From Nitrospira sp. (GTDB lineage: Bacteria; Nitrospirota; Nitrospiria; Nitrospirales; Nitrospiraceae), in contig JAOUMR010000020.1 in NCBI GenBank assembly GCA_029881435.1, forward strand, positions 1 to 41,567: a stretch of 41,567 nt of DNA, in the 5' to 3' direction. Below, piece by piece: positions 1 to 7,689 of this stretch (the stretch's first letter is position 1; every line of letters starts with the position of its first letter). The notes below the pieces were generated by a model, which saw nothing but the letters and a program-made list of their open reading frames with translations, made no database searches and was not told the origin of the DNA. A program made the translations under genes and the position numbers.

Positions 1-90
1 CACCAACCGACTTGCACCTGGGAGGTGCACGCAGACAGCTAGTGCTCAGATATCCTCTGCCGCATCCAGCACGGACTCTGGCTGGCTCGG

Positions 91-107
91 CAGACTTTTC
101 TGGATGG
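91..107 (+). repeat. 17-bp direct repeat, copy 1
   Basis: The sequence CAGACTTTTCTGGATGG occurs here and again at 3759-3775, both intergenic and in the same orientation, on either side of the tRNA-Leu/tig-clpP-clpX block. The core CAGA-CTTT-TCTG can form a tiny hairpin. The role is unknown. Confidence 0.6.
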
Positions 108-210
108 CTTACGTCCGGATTAGGGGGCGTGCAGTTCTGTTGGTCATGAGCTCCTCTTTGGAGGTGTGACATTGAGGACCGGTGGGATGAAGTTCCCTCG
201 GTTGTATGGG

Positions 211-240
211 TTGACACTTACATGGGTCCAACGGTACAAA
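211..240 (+). promoter_or_regulatory. Candidate sigma70 promoter for tRNA-Leu/tig
   Basis: A perfect -35 TTGACA (211-216) is followed after 18 nt by a -10-like TACAAA (235-240; 4 of 6 to consensus). It lies about 70 nt upstream of the tRNA-Leu gene and could drive both the tRNA and the tig-clpPX genes, since I see no terminator between them. Confidence 0.5.
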
Positions 241-308
241 GCTATACGACATTGCCTATTTTTGCTCTCAGACTTAAGGGAGTAGCTCCGCGGACGTTCT
301 CCACCGTT

Positions 309-391
309 GCGAGAGTGGCGGAACTGGCAGACGCGCGAGACTTAGGATCTCGTGGGTGACCGTGGGGGTTCAAGTCCCCCCTCTCGCACCA
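309..391 (+). tRNA. tRNA-Leu (anticodon UAG)
   Basis: This is a complete class II tRNA with encoded CCA. The acceptor stem GCGAGAG (309-315) pairs with CTCTCGC (381-387), the discriminator is A388, and CCA is at 389-391. The anticodon stem CGAGA/TCTCG encloses loop CTTAGGA (341-347), giving anticodon TAG at 343-345, which reads CUA leucine codons. The long variable arm and T-arm GGGGG-TTCAAGT-CCCCC are typical of tRNA-Leu. It sits 33 nt upstream of the trigger factor start, so the two may be cotranscribed and separated by tRNA processing. Confidence 0.96.
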
Positions 392-424
392 TCACTTCGA
401 TCCCCTTGACTAGGAGTCCGAATC

Positions 425-1747
425 TTGACGATGAAAATGGAAGTAACGGAACTGGGACCGATGAAACGCGCTTTGAAAATTGAGGTGCCAGCCGACGAGG
501 TGACCCAACAGTTTTCACGTGCCTATCTAGAACTTAACCGTCAGGTACAGATTCCAGGATTTCGACCAGGAAAAGCCCCCATGGCGATTCTAGAAAAGCG
601 TTATGCTAAAACGGTGGAAGAGGATGTGATTCGAAAGCTAGTCCCCGATTTCTATGATCGAGCCATCAAGGAAGCAGGAATCAGCCCAGTGGTAGTGGAA
701 ATCCCGCCCTTGGATCGAGTCAAAATCAAAAAAGATTCTCCGTTCACCTTTACCGCGACGGTCGAGATAAAGCCCACAATCGAGCTTTGCAGTTATAAAG
801 CGCCGAATCCCATTTCTCTTTCAGTCGACAAGCGCACCGTTACAGTTGAGCAGGTAGATCGTGCCCTGGATGTGTTACGCGAACAACAAGCTCAATTGGA
901 TGCTGCGCCAGTGGGTACAGCGCTAGCTGAAGGAGGCTATGCCATCGTCGACCTTGAAGGATTTTTAGATGATGCCCCTCTAGAGGGTACAAAGAAAGAA
1001 GGTCAGCTCCATAGGGTAGGGTCAAAGGCAGCCTTGCTGGGCATCGAAATTGATGGGCACCTTATCGGAAGACTGCAAGGGGATGTTATAGAGATTCCTC
1101 AGACCTATCCTGTGAGCCATCCTGACCAGCGAGTTGCAGGAAAATCCGTCAGATTCCGCTTGGATATCAAGGGGGTCAAGCAGAGGAAGCTTCCTGCGCT
1201 CGACGACGAGTTTGCCAAGGACTGTGGACCATACGCATCACTCCAAGAATTACAAGACAAGCTTCGCGGTGAAATGGAAAAGGCTCTCAAGAAAGATATT
1301 GAAGAGTCTTACAAGGATACACTTCTCAAGCGCCTGCTCGAAGCCCATGATTTTGACCTACCCGACTCACTCGTCGAGCGAGAGCTTAGTACGATTGTTC
1401 GTCAAAAACTCCAGGCGCGGCATCGGAGTAACGTTACTGGTTCTCTCCCGGCAGTTGATGAAGAAGAACGGATGAAGATTCGCGAAGAATTTCGTGATGA
1501 AGCGCATCGTCGTGTCAAGGCGGGATTGATACTCGAAGCCATCGCCGAAAAGGAAGGCTTATCAGTCGGCCAGGAAGATCTGAACAACGAAGTGACTCGA
1601 TTAGCTACAGAACTGAGGGTTCCGATGGCGGATCTCGTAAAGATGATCCAGGCAGGTGGCCAGGATGCCATCGATGAATTACGGGCACGGATCTTGGCTG
1701 ACAAAGCTCTGGATGTTGTCTACCGCCAAGCGGTCATTCAAGGATAA
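425..1747 (+). CDS. tig: Trigger factor (ribosome-associated chaperone and prolyl isomerase)
   Basis: Trigger factor binds the ribosome at the tunnel exit and shields nascent chains; it also has FKBP-type peptidyl-prolyl isomerase activity. The 440-residue length is normal. The N-terminal ribosome-binding domain (about 1-120) carries the signature GFRPGKAP at 45-52. An FKBP-like middle domain (about 155-250) and a helical C-terminal chaperone domain (about 265-435) follow. An AGGAG at 412-416 lies 8 nt before the TTG at 425, so that start is chosen. The ATG codons at 431 and 437 give the more usual family N-terminus (MKMEV) but are 14 nt or more from the Shine-Dalgarno site. It leads the tig-clpP-clpX cluster, a common bacterial arrangement for protein quality control. 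The family match is certain; only the start is open. Confidence 0.97.
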   Translation: MTMKMEVTELGPMKRALKIEVPADEVTQQFSRAYLELNRQVQIPGFRPGKAPMAILEKRYAKTVEEDVIRKLVPDFYDRAIKEAGISPVVVEIPPLDRVKIKKDSPFTFTATVEIKPTIELCSYKAPNPISLSVDKRTVTVEQVDRALDVLREQQAQLDAAPVGTALAEGGYAIVDLEGFLDDAPLEGTKKEGQLHRVGSKAALLGIEIDGHLIGRLQGDVIEIPQTYPVSHPDQRVAGKSVRFRLDIKGVKQRKLPALDDEFAKDCGPYASLQELQDKLRGEMEKALKKDIEESYKDTLLKRLLEAHDFDLPDSLVERELSTIVRQKLQARHRSNVTGSLPAVDEEERMKIREEFRDEAHRRVKAGLILEAIAEKEGLSVGQEDLNNEVTRLATELRVPMADLVKMIQAGGQDAIDELRARILADKALDVVYRQAVIQG

Positions 1748-1813
1748 TTCGGCCGTTCGTCGCGCGCCCGGTCTCAAGAGGCAGGGGCTTATAGAAGAAA
1801 GGAACTGAGGAAT

Positions 1814-2452
1814 ATGTTGGTCCCGATCGTCGTTGAACAAACCAATCGAGGCGAACGTGCCTATGATATCTACTCACGCCTCCTCAAGGATCGCATCATT
1901 TTCCTTGGTGCTCCCATTGATGATGTGTTTGCCAACTTGGTGATCGCGCAACTGCTTTTTCTCGAAGCGGAAGATCCTGAGAAAGATATCAATCTCTATG
2001 TCAATTCTCCCGGAGGCAGTGTGACAGCCGGATTAGGCATCTATGACACGATGCAGTATGTGAAACCTTCGATTAACACCATTTGCCTCGGTCAGGCCGC
2101 GAGTATGGGCGCGCTCCTCTTGACCGCAGGAACAAAAGGAAAACGGTTTGCGTTGCCTAATGCTCGAGTGATGATCCATCAGCCGTTAGGTGGCTTCCAG
2201 GGGCAGGCAACCGAGATCGACATCCATGCTCGAGAAATATTAAAGATTCGTGACCGTCTCAATGAGATTATGGCCAAGCATACCGGACAACCTATCGAGA
2301 AAATTGCTCATGATACGGAACGAGACTACTTCATGTCTGGTGAGGAAGCAAAGCGATACGGGATTATCGACGAGGTCATCACACGACCTTCGAAATTTAT
2401 GAAAGCAGTGGAATCACACGACGGAGCAAAGGACGGGGCCAAAGGCAAGTAA
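1814..2452 (+). CDS. clpP: ATP-dependent Clp protease proteolytic subunit ClpP
   Basis: ClpP is the serine protease that forms the double-heptamer degradation chamber and is fed unfolded substrates by ClpX. The catalytic triad is visible: Ser97 in GQAASMGA, His122 in MIHQPLGG and Asp171 in TERDYFMS, the same numbers as in mature E. coli ClpP. The protein begins directly at the mature-like MLVPIVVEQ, so any propeptide is very short. At 212 residues the length is typical. A GAGG at 1807-1810 and AAAGGA at 1798-1803 precede the ATG. It is 66 nt after tig and 13 nt before clpX, so the three genes look like one operon. Confidence 0.98.
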   Translation: MLVPIVVEQTNRGERAYDIYSRLLKDRIIFLGAPIDDVFANLVIAQLLFLEAEDPEKDINLYVNSPGGSVTAGLGIYDTMQYVKPSINTICLGQAASMGALLLTAGTKGKRFALPNARVMIHQPLGGFQGQATEIDIHAREILKIRDRLNEIMAKHTGQPIEKIAHDTERDYFMSGEEAKRYGIIDEVITRPSKFMKAVESHDGAKDGAKGK

Positions 2453-2465
2453 AACGGGAGGATCC

Positions 2466-3722
2466 ATGGCCAAACAGGAAAAGATGGACCGGCACCTGCG
2501 ATGTTCTTTCTGTGGCAAAAGCCGTGATGAAGTACGAAAACTGATTGCTGGACCGACGGTCTATATCTGTGATGAATGTGTCAATCTCTGCAATGACATC
2601 ATTGCCGAGGATTGGGAAGAGGCCAAAGAAGAGATTTCGTCGAAGCTCAAGAAGCCAGCAGAAATTAAGCATCACCTCGATCAGTATGTCATCGGACAGG
2701 AGCGTGCGAAGCGCATCTTGTCCGTGGCCGTTCATAATCACTACAAGCGCATTTCTTCAAAGGAAAAAGAGGTTGATGATATCGAACTCCAGAAGGGCAA
2801 CATCCTCATGGTGGGTCCTACCGGTACAGGGAAAACCCTCCTGGCCCAAACTCTGGCCAAGTATTTGGATGTCCCGTTCACCCTCGCCGATGCTACGACG
2901 CTCACCGAGGCCGGTTATGTGGGGGAAGATGTCGAAAACATCATTCTGAAGCTCCTGCAAGCTGCTGACTACGATGTGGAACGGGCCGAGCGCGGGATCG
3001 TATACATCGATGAAATCGATAAAATCAGCCGGAAGAGTGACAGTCCATCGATAACTCGAGATGTGTCCGGTGAAGGTGTGCAGCAAGCCCTCTTGAAATT
3101 GATTGAGGGCACGATTGCGAATGTCCCTCCGCAAGGAGGGAGAAAGCATCCGCATCAAGAGTTCATTCAAGTGAACACGAGCAACATCCTGTTTATCTGT
3201 GGTGGGGCCTTTGTCGGTCTGGAGCAAATCATCGAGCAGCGTCTGAATCGGAAGTCGATGGGATTTGGAGCAGAAATTCGTGGCAAGAGCGACATTCGTT
3301 TGGGTGATTTATTGGCCAAGGTGCAACCTGAAGATTTCTTGAAGTTCGGTCTGATTCCTGAATTTGTCGGACGGTTGCCGGTTGTGGCTACATTAGAAGA
3401 ACTCGACGATCGTGCCCTTATCCGTATCCTGACCGAACCACGGAATGCCCTGACGAAGCAGTACGAAAAGTTGCTGTCGTTTGAAAAGGTCAAGCTACGG
3501 TTTACGGAAGGGGCGTTGGGGGCTGTTGCACGAAAAGCTTATTCCCAGAAGACTGGTGCCCGGGGGCTTCGGGCGATCTTGGAAGAAGTTATGCTCGACG
3601 TAATGTATGATGCCCCTTCCCAGAAACAGATCATCGAGGTGGTGATTACAGAGGATGCTATCCAGGGGAAAAATCCTCCGATTCGTATCTTTGAACAAGA
3701 GAAAGACGCTAAGACCGCGTAA
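2466..3722 (+). CDS. clpX: ATP-dependent Clp protease ATPase subunit ClpX
   Basis: ClpX is the AAA+ hexameric unfoldase that recognises tagged substrates and threads them into ClpP. The N-terminal C4 zinc-binding domain has Cys13, Cys16, Cys35 and Cys38. Walker A is GPTGTGKT at 117-124 and Walker B is VYIDEID near 179-185. The pore-1 loop GYVG is at 150-153 and the RKH loop at 226-228. The ClpP-contact loop is of the IGF type, here MGF near 265-267. A sensor-2 GARGLRAI motif lies in the C-terminal domain. The 418-residue length is normal. A GGGAGG at 2456-2461 supports the ATG. It is the last gene of the tig-clpP-clpX set. Confidence 0.98.
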   Translation: MAKQEKMDRHLRCSFCGKSRDEVRKLIAGPTVYICDECVNLCNDIIAEDWEEAKEEISSKLKKPAEIKHHLDQYVIGQERAKRILSVAVHNHYKRISSKEKEVDDIELQKGNILMVGPTGTGKTLLAQTLAKYLDVPFTLADATTLTEAGYVGEDVENIILKLLQAADYDVERAERGIVYIDEIDKISRKSDSPSITRDVSGEGVQQALLKLIEGTIANVPPQGGRKHPHQEFIQVNTSNILFICGGAFVGLEQIIEQRLNRKSMGFGAEIRGKSDIRLGDLLAKVQPEDFLKFGLIPEFVGRLPVVATLEELDDRALIRILTEPRNALTKQYEKLLSFEKVKLRFTEGALGAVARKAYSQKTGARGLRAILEEVMLDVMYDAPSQKQIIEVVITEDAIQGKNPPIRIFEQEKDAKTA

Positions 3723-3758
3723 AAACGAAGAAAAGCAGAAATAGAGTCGTTGCCAGGC

Positions 3759-3775
3759 CAGACTTTTCTGGATGG
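3759..3775 (+). repeat. 17-bp direct repeat, copy 2
   Basis: This is an exact second copy of CAGACTTTTCTGGATGG (first copy at 91-107), 36 nt after the clpX stop. Here one more flanking base extends the hairpin core to CCAGA-CTTT-TCTGG. No poly-T follows, so it is a poor terminator. Confidence 0.6.
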
Positions 3776-3843
3776 TCGGGTCGGTCCACATTACTGTACC
3801 TACGCCTTCTCGCTTCGCTCCCCATAGTACCTTCATCCGTATC

Positions 3844-3871
3844 TCGACAAGCTGAATCGCTGCGCTATACT
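3844..3871 (+). promoter_or_regulatory. Candidate sigma70 promoter for the PilZ pair
   Basis: The -35-like TCGACA (3844-3849, 5 of 6) and -10-like TATACT (3866-3871, 5 of 6) are 16 nt apart. The predicted transcription start near 3878-3880 leaves a leader of about 25 nt before the preferred GTG at 3904. Alternatively the transcript could begin at or next to the upstream in-frame GTG at 3880. Confidence 0.5.
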
Positions 3872-3903
3872 TTCCACGTGTGCAGTCGCTGGATGGAGGG
3901 TTT

Positions 3904-4422
3904 GTGAAGTACCCTGTTTCTTTAAGTCTCCGGCATAAGGGCAAGATCCTTGAGCTTGATGAAGCCCGTGAAATGGTTGTCTTGTCGGGGGTTAATGGGG
4001 AGGCAATCGGCGGATTATCGTGGGACTTCGTCATTGACCAGATTCTTGCCTACCATAAGGTTTCTGTTCAAAAAGAAATTCGCTCCGAGCCGCGCATCTC
4101 CCTGGCATTTCGGGTGCGATACAACACCCCTGAAGGGGTGCGATTTGAAAGTCGCGCAGGAGGTATCGGGGGAGGCGGGTTATTTATCGAAAGCCAATCT
4201 CCTCTTCCTGTAGGGACCAAACTAGGAATGGAATTCTCTCTTCCTGAAAGGTCCGAAGAATGGATTCCGGCTAAAGGGAGTGTGGCGTGGGTTTGCCCAA
4301 AGGCCGATCAATATACGTTCAGTCCTGGAATGGGAATCCGATTCACGGAAATTTCAGAAGAGATTCGGGATCGAATTCATGCGTTAGTGAAGATAACCCA
4401 GGACACGAGCCAAGCGGCCTAG
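3904..4422 (+). CDS. PilZ-like domain protein, copy 1
   Basis: The protein has a short N-terminal domain (about 1-55) and a PilZ-type beta-barrel domain (about 65-170). The latter resembles the PilZ-like family in which an 'xGGLFI...PLPVGT' stretch follows a basic strand. The glycine-rich GGIGGGGLFIES is clear, but the classical RxxxR and D/NxSxxG cyclic-di-GMP contacts are incomplete: glycines stand where the Asp or Asn would be. Binding of cyclic-di-GMP is therefore doubtful. GTG 3904 is chosen because it makes the protein 172 residues long, collinear with its neighbour (MKYPVS versus MKLPVV), and a GGAGGG sits just upstream. GTG 3880 would add 8 residues. The next gene is a tandem paralogue. 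Confidence 0.8.
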   Translation: MKYPVSLSLRHKGKILELDEAREMVVLSGVNGEAIGGLSWDFVIDQILAYHKVSVQKEIRSEPRISLAFRVRYNTPEGVRFESRAGGIGGGGLFIESQSPLPVGTKLGMEFSLPERSEEWIPAKGSVAWVCPKADQYTFSPGMGIRFTEISEEIRDRIHALVKITQDTSQAA

Positions 4423-4463
4423 TTCCATTTCGCATGTAGCTTACTTGGAAGAGCATCGGGTTT

Positions 4464-4982
4464 ATGAAACTCCCTGTTGTTTCCACTGCAGGTCATCAAG
4501 GTAAGTCTCTCGTCATCGATTTGGACCAAGAAACGATCAACATCCACGACGCCTCAGGCCACCTGTTGGGTGCTGTGTCATGGGGTGCGGTCATCGAGCG
4601 TGTGCTTATCAGCGGTGAAGATGCTCGATTTGCCCATTGCCGTACTCAACCGCGTGCGCCTCTTGCCCTGAAGGTCCGTTACACGACACCAGAAGGAAAG
4701 CAGTTCGATAGTCTTACGGGAGGCATCGGTGGAGGTGGGCTCTTTATTGAAAGCGGTGCTCCCTTGAAACGTGGCACTGAGTTGACGGTTGAATTTGCCA
4801 TTCCAGATAAACCTTGGGAAAAACTCAAAGCTAAAGCAAAGGTGGCTTGGGTCCGCAGCAAACCCGAGCGATACCTCTTGTTTCCTGGGATGGGTGTTCA
4901 ATTCATCGAGTTGGATAAGAAGATCCAAGAAGAACTGGTTGGGCTTGTGGAGGCTCTGAATCGAAACCGAAACCCATCCTGA
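4464..4982 (+). CDS. PilZ-like domain protein, copy 2
   Basis: This 172-residue paralogue is collinear with the gene 41 nt upstream. It has the same N-terminal domain (GKSLVIDLDQETI.., VSWGAVIERVL), the same YTTPEGK...GGIGGGGLFIES core, and the same C-terminal VAWVR...FPGMGVQFIEL. The N-terminal domain is divergent while the PilZ-like core is well kept, as expected for an old tandem duplication. As in copy 1, the Asp or Asn of the D/NxSxxG motif is missing, so it may be a non-canonical PilZ that acts as a protein-binding partner. No strong Shine-Dalgarno site precedes the ATG. Translation may depend on the upstream gene. Confidence 0.8.
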   Translation: MKLPVVSTAGHQGKSLVIDLDQETINIHDASGHLLGAVSWGAVIERVLISGEDARFAHCRTQPRAPLALKVRYTTPEGKQFDSLTGGIGGGGLFIESGAPLKRGTELTVEFAIPDKPWEKLKAKAKVAWVRSKPERYLLFPGMGVQFIELDKKIQEELVGLVEALNRNRNPS

Positions 4983-5088
4983 AACCCTTGAGATTCTGTT
5001 TTCTACCCCGTCAGCATCGAAGCAAGCCCTTTATCACACTATCGATTCTATCTTTACGTTCGAGATGGGCGCTGAATCGCGTAGGCAT

Positions 5089-5505
5089 CTAGTACCTACT
5101 CAGGGCTTGCGCGGCCGCTCGTTGTACCGACATATCGGGATCCTGCAGGAGCATTGTCAATTTGAAACGTGTTTCAGAGTCCAATCCTGGTAACCAGCCT
5201 AAGCTCCGAGCGGCAGCTTCACGCACGGCTGGCTCTGAATCGTCTAGCTTTGCCAGAAGTACGGGTTGCGATTTCAAATCTCCAATCTTTCCCAAAGCCT
5301 CCGCTGCGTTCCGTCGAATGAACGTATCGCGGTCATCTAGCAACGTGATCAGGAGGTCAACCGTCGTTTGTCGATCGGGTGAGGGACTATCCTGGTAGCA
5401 ACCGATGGTCAGAGAGAAACAAATGAGCAATGGGGATGTGAAAAGGAACCATTTGGCTCGGCAAGCACGTGACAACAGTATGGAGAACTGCCCAAAGATA
5501 ATCAC
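5089..5505 (-). CDS. HEAT-repeat putative lipoprotein
   Basis: This 138-residue protein has a hydrophobic signal segment (about 18-35) ending in a lipobox-like LTIGC, so Cys36 is the likely lipidated residue. The remainder is two to three HEAT-type helical repeats, with the recurring pattern 'D...VRxxAAxALG' (FIRRNAAEALGKIG, AVREAAARSLG, SVQRAAAQALSRY). HEAT solenoids bind partner proteins; here the partner would be in the periplasm or at the inner face of the outer membrane. The GTG start overlaps the stop of the upstream tat gene (GTGA), which suggests translational coupling. No separate Shine-Dalgarno site is visible. The specific function is unknown. Confidence 0.75.
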   Translation of the reverse strand: MIIFGQFSILLSRACRAKWFLFTSPLLICFSLTIGCYQDSPSPDRQTTVDLLITLLDDRDTFIRRNAAEALGKIGDLKSQPVLLAKLDDSEPAVREAAARSLGWLPGLDSETRFKLTMLLQDPDMSVQRAAAQALSRY

Positions 5506-6302
5506 GAGGATTGTTCGGACTCGTCTTGGACCGGCGGTGGTTCCTTTGCCGCTTCAATAGATTGCTGGATTTCTTTTTGGGCTGCATCTATTTCGGCCTG
5601 AATGGTCTGCATCTGAGGGTCCACGCTATTTCGGACATCGGTGACCGCCTGCCGAAACGTTCGTACAGCTTCCCCAAGGCCTTCCCCTAGATGTTGCAGA
5701 TCGTCGGGCGACATTCCCGCAGCTGCTGCTGGTCCCTTCGCTTTAAGCGCAGCTTGTTGTGCCTGAACACGGGCGACAGCATCTTTATTGACGATCGCTG
5801 AAGGGCGTTTCGTGGTGGCTTTCGCGTGGGACGTGGCTGGCAATGGAGGGTACGAGGCCCGAGCTGTCGGAGGAGGAGCTGCGGCCCGCTCCTCCATCGA
5901 AATCACAGGAGTAGCGGAAGACGTAGGGGCTGGATTTGGAGAAGTGGTCGAGACTTGTGGAGTGTGGGGGGCGGTATTGTAAAGCAACGAAGCAGTGGTG
6001 CCAGGCGTCAGCTCAGGCCCTGGAGCATAGGGGACATTCACTTTGGTCAGGGTGGAGGATGATCTGGTAGCGGAGGGTGCCCCAGTTGTTGCTATAGGAG
6101 GAGCTTCAACTGATCGTGGTTGTTCAGTTTCCTGTTGGGTCTGACCTGGTGTGGGCTGGGGGGAATCGTTGACCTCTTTCCGAAACCCTTTCAAGGCCTT
6201 ACCGACGCCTTCACCGATCTGCGGCAGTCGGCCAGCGCCAAAAATGATCAGGATAATGATGAGAATGATAATGAGCTCAGAGAAGCCCATGGTTCCGAAC
6301 AT
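5502..6302 (-). CDS. tatA: TatA/TatB-family twin-arginine translocase protein with long C-terminal extension
   Basis: TatA/B proteins form the sec-independent translocation pore with TatC. The start at 6302 (MFGTMGFSEL) is chosen because GAGG lies 5 nt upstream and it gives the standard TatA N-terminus. A TM helix (about 6-20), the FGAG hinge (21-24) and an amphipathic helix (28-46) are classical. A Pro/Ser/Thr/Ala-rich linker of about 150 residues follows. Residues 204-222 (HLGEGLGEAVRTFRQAVTD) strikingly resemble the first amphipathic helix (QIGEGVGKALKGFRKEVND), and a coiled-coil-like tail ends the protein. At 266 residues it is far longer than usual TatA and nearer to long TatB proteins. 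It lies between the M24 peptidase and the HEAT lipoprotein. TatC is not in the window. Confidence 0.85.
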   Translation of the reverse strand: MFGTMGFSELIIILIIILIIFGAGRLPQIGEGVGKALKGFRKEVNDSPQPTPGQTQQETEQPRSVEAPPIATTGAPSATRSSSTLTKVNVPYAPGPELTPGTTASLLYNTAPHTPQVSTTSPNPAPTSSATPVISMEERAAAPPPTARASYPPLPATSHAKATTKRPSAIVNKDAVARVQAQQAALKAKGPAAAAGMSPDDLQHLGEGLGEAVRTFRQAVTDVRNSVDPQMQTIQAEIDAAQKEIQQSIEAAKEPPPVQDESEQSS

Positions 6303-6347
6303 CTGTGCCTCGTGCGGAGAATCTGGAAACAAGAAGGCTTAGAATTT

Positions 6348-6377
6348 AATCTAGCTGCTGTAACGAGACAGTGTCAA
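6348..6377 (-). promoter_or_regulatory. Candidate promoter for the tat gene
   Basis: On the minus strand a perfect TTGACA (6377-6372) is followed after 18 nt by TAGATT (6353-6348; 4 of 6). It lies 46 nt upstream of the tat start, within the 104-nt gap after the peptidase gene, so the tat/HEAT pair could be expressed independently of the peptidase. Confidence 0.45.
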
Positions 6378-6406
6378 GGAAGCGGAATGCGCAGATGTAT
6401 CTGATA

Positions 6407-7609
6407 TTAGAGAAGAGACACAATCTCGGTCTGAAGTGGTAAGCCATACACCACGGCCTCTCGATCCGAGACATACACATCCAGCTCGCTCCTGATTCCG
6501 AATTCTTCCGGAAGGTAGATGCCGGGCTCTATAGAAAAACAGGTGCGCGGCATGAGTCGCCGATTGTCTTGTGTTTCCAGGTTGTCGATATTGGCTCCAT
6601 TGCCGTGGACGTCCTCACCGATAGAGTGGCCCGTTCGATGGATGAAAAAGTCACCGTAGCCTGTTTCGCAAATGGTTTTTCGGCAAATATCATCGACTTC
6701 CCATCCACAGGGAAATTGTCCTGCCAGTACCTTCTCTTGGACAAACGAGAGTGCCGCATCGCGCCCTCGTCGCACATAATCAAAAATCGTGCGGTGCCTA
6801 GACGGCACGTGCTGACCGCTGTAGCCTGTCCAGGTGATGTCCCCGTAGACGGATCCCGGGAGGGTCTGCTTCGCCCAGAGATCGATCAGAATCAAATTGT
6901 CACGAGTGATAGAGGAGGACCCGGATTCATTGGGGCTGTAATGGGGGTCGGCGCTGTGAGTGTCCACAGCGGCAATGGGAGCACTGGATGTCGTTAAACC
7001 CGCGTCGCGGATGCGCGAGAGGATGAATTGTTGCAGGTCGTATTCTGTCAGCGGACGTTGGTGAGAAAGACACGAGGCGATATGAGAAAAGGCGTCATCG
7101 ACGATGCTTCTGAGTGTGACGACAGCGTACCGATGGGATTCCAGTTGTTGATCCGTCCAAACTGCCTCAAATCGCTGCACGAGATCGGCTGAGGTGACGA
7201 CCTTGGGTCCGAAGCTTCGAATCAACTCAACGGTACCGGCGTCGACCCGCGACAGATACGGAACAGCGTTGAATGGCGAATACTGCATGGCAATTTGTTG
7301 TCGACCTCGCAAGAGGGAGGCCAAGAGCATCCGTTGCTGTTCCCATGACACGTATTGCTGGACCTGGCCGGGTAGGTCATCCAGTACGTGTGGCTCGATC
7401 TTGTGAAGAAGTTTGATAGGATCTCCAGTTGTCGGTATCCAATAGTACCAGCGACGAGTGACGTGCCGAGCCGGGTCAAGGAGCAGCACACGATAGGCTA
7501 GTGGGTCGCTGCCGCGGAAATCGTAGAAAAGCCATCCGTCAATCGTCGACAGATCTTGAAGCGCTTCTTGGATCTCGACGATCCGTCTATGATGTTCACC
7601 GCTCTCCAT
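6407..7609 (-). CDS. M24-family metallopeptidase (Xaa-Pro peptidase-like)
   Basis: This 400-residue protein has an N-terminal creatinase-type domain (about 10-150) and a C-terminal pita-bread M24 domain (about 160-395). All five expected dimetal ligands are present: Asp243 (LIDLW), Asp257 (YGDITW), His328 (HRTGHSIG), Glu361 (SIEPGIY) and Glu375 (IRSELDVYV). It is therefore probably an active cytoplasmic aminopeptidase or proline-specific peptidase; the substrate cannot be read from sequence. The ATG has no Shine-Dalgarno site but sits 8 nt after a promoter-like -10, so the mRNA may be leaderless. It is transcribed away from the gene starting at 7690. Confidence 0.9.
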   Translation of the reverse strand: MESGEHHRRIVEIQEALQDLSTIDGWLFYDFRGSDPLAYRVLLLDPARHVTRRWYYWIPTTGDPIKLLHKIEPHVLDDLPGQVQQYVSWEQQRMLLASLLRGRQQIAMQYSPFNAVPYLSRVDAGTVELIRSFGPKVVTSADLVQRFEAVWTDQQLESHRYAVVTLRSIVDDAFSHIASCLSHQRPLTEYDLQQFILSRIRDAGLTTSSAPIAAVDTHSADPHYSPNESGSSSITRDNLILIDLWAKQTLPGSVYGDITWTGYSGQHVPSRHRTIFDYVRRGRDAALSFVQEKVLAGQFPCGWEVDDICRKTICETGYGDFFIHRTGHSIGEDVHGNGANIDNLETQDNRRLMPRTCFSIEPGIYLPEEFGIRSELDVYVSDREAVVYGLPLQTEIVSLL

Positions 7610-7617
7610 GGAGTGGC

Positions 7618-7646
7618 ATCTTATCCTTGAGGTAGAAAGGCGTCAA
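7618..7646 (-). promoter_or_regulatory. Candidate promoter for the M24 peptidase (leaderless geometry)
   Basis: The minus strand carries TTGACG (7646-7641), a 17-nt spacer and TAAGAT (7623-7618). Only 8 nt separate the -10 from the ATG at 7609, so transcription should start at or within a base or two of the start codon. Confidence 0.45.
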
Positions 7647-7672
7647 TCAATCGACTGTCTCCGTATGGATCA

Positions 7673-7681
7673 TGATACAAT
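7673..7681 (+). promoter_or_regulatory. Extended -10 element for the 7690 gene
   Basis: TGATACAAT (TG-N plus TACAAT, 5 of 6 to consensus) lies 8 nt before the ATG at 7690. No good -35 is seen, as is common for extended -10 promoters. This supports a start at 7690 and a leaderless message. Confidence 0.4.
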
Positions 7682-7689
7682 GGCTATTC

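Larger units (their letters stand above)
1..308. other. Intergenic region before tRNA-Leu
   Basis: I see no coding region here. It contains a short inverted repeat at 13-29 (7-bp stem TGCACCT/AGGTGCA, loop GGG) with no T-run after it. It also holds one copy of a 17-bp sequence (91-107) that recurs at 3759-3775, and the promoter-like pair at 211-240 described separately. Confidence 0.5.
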
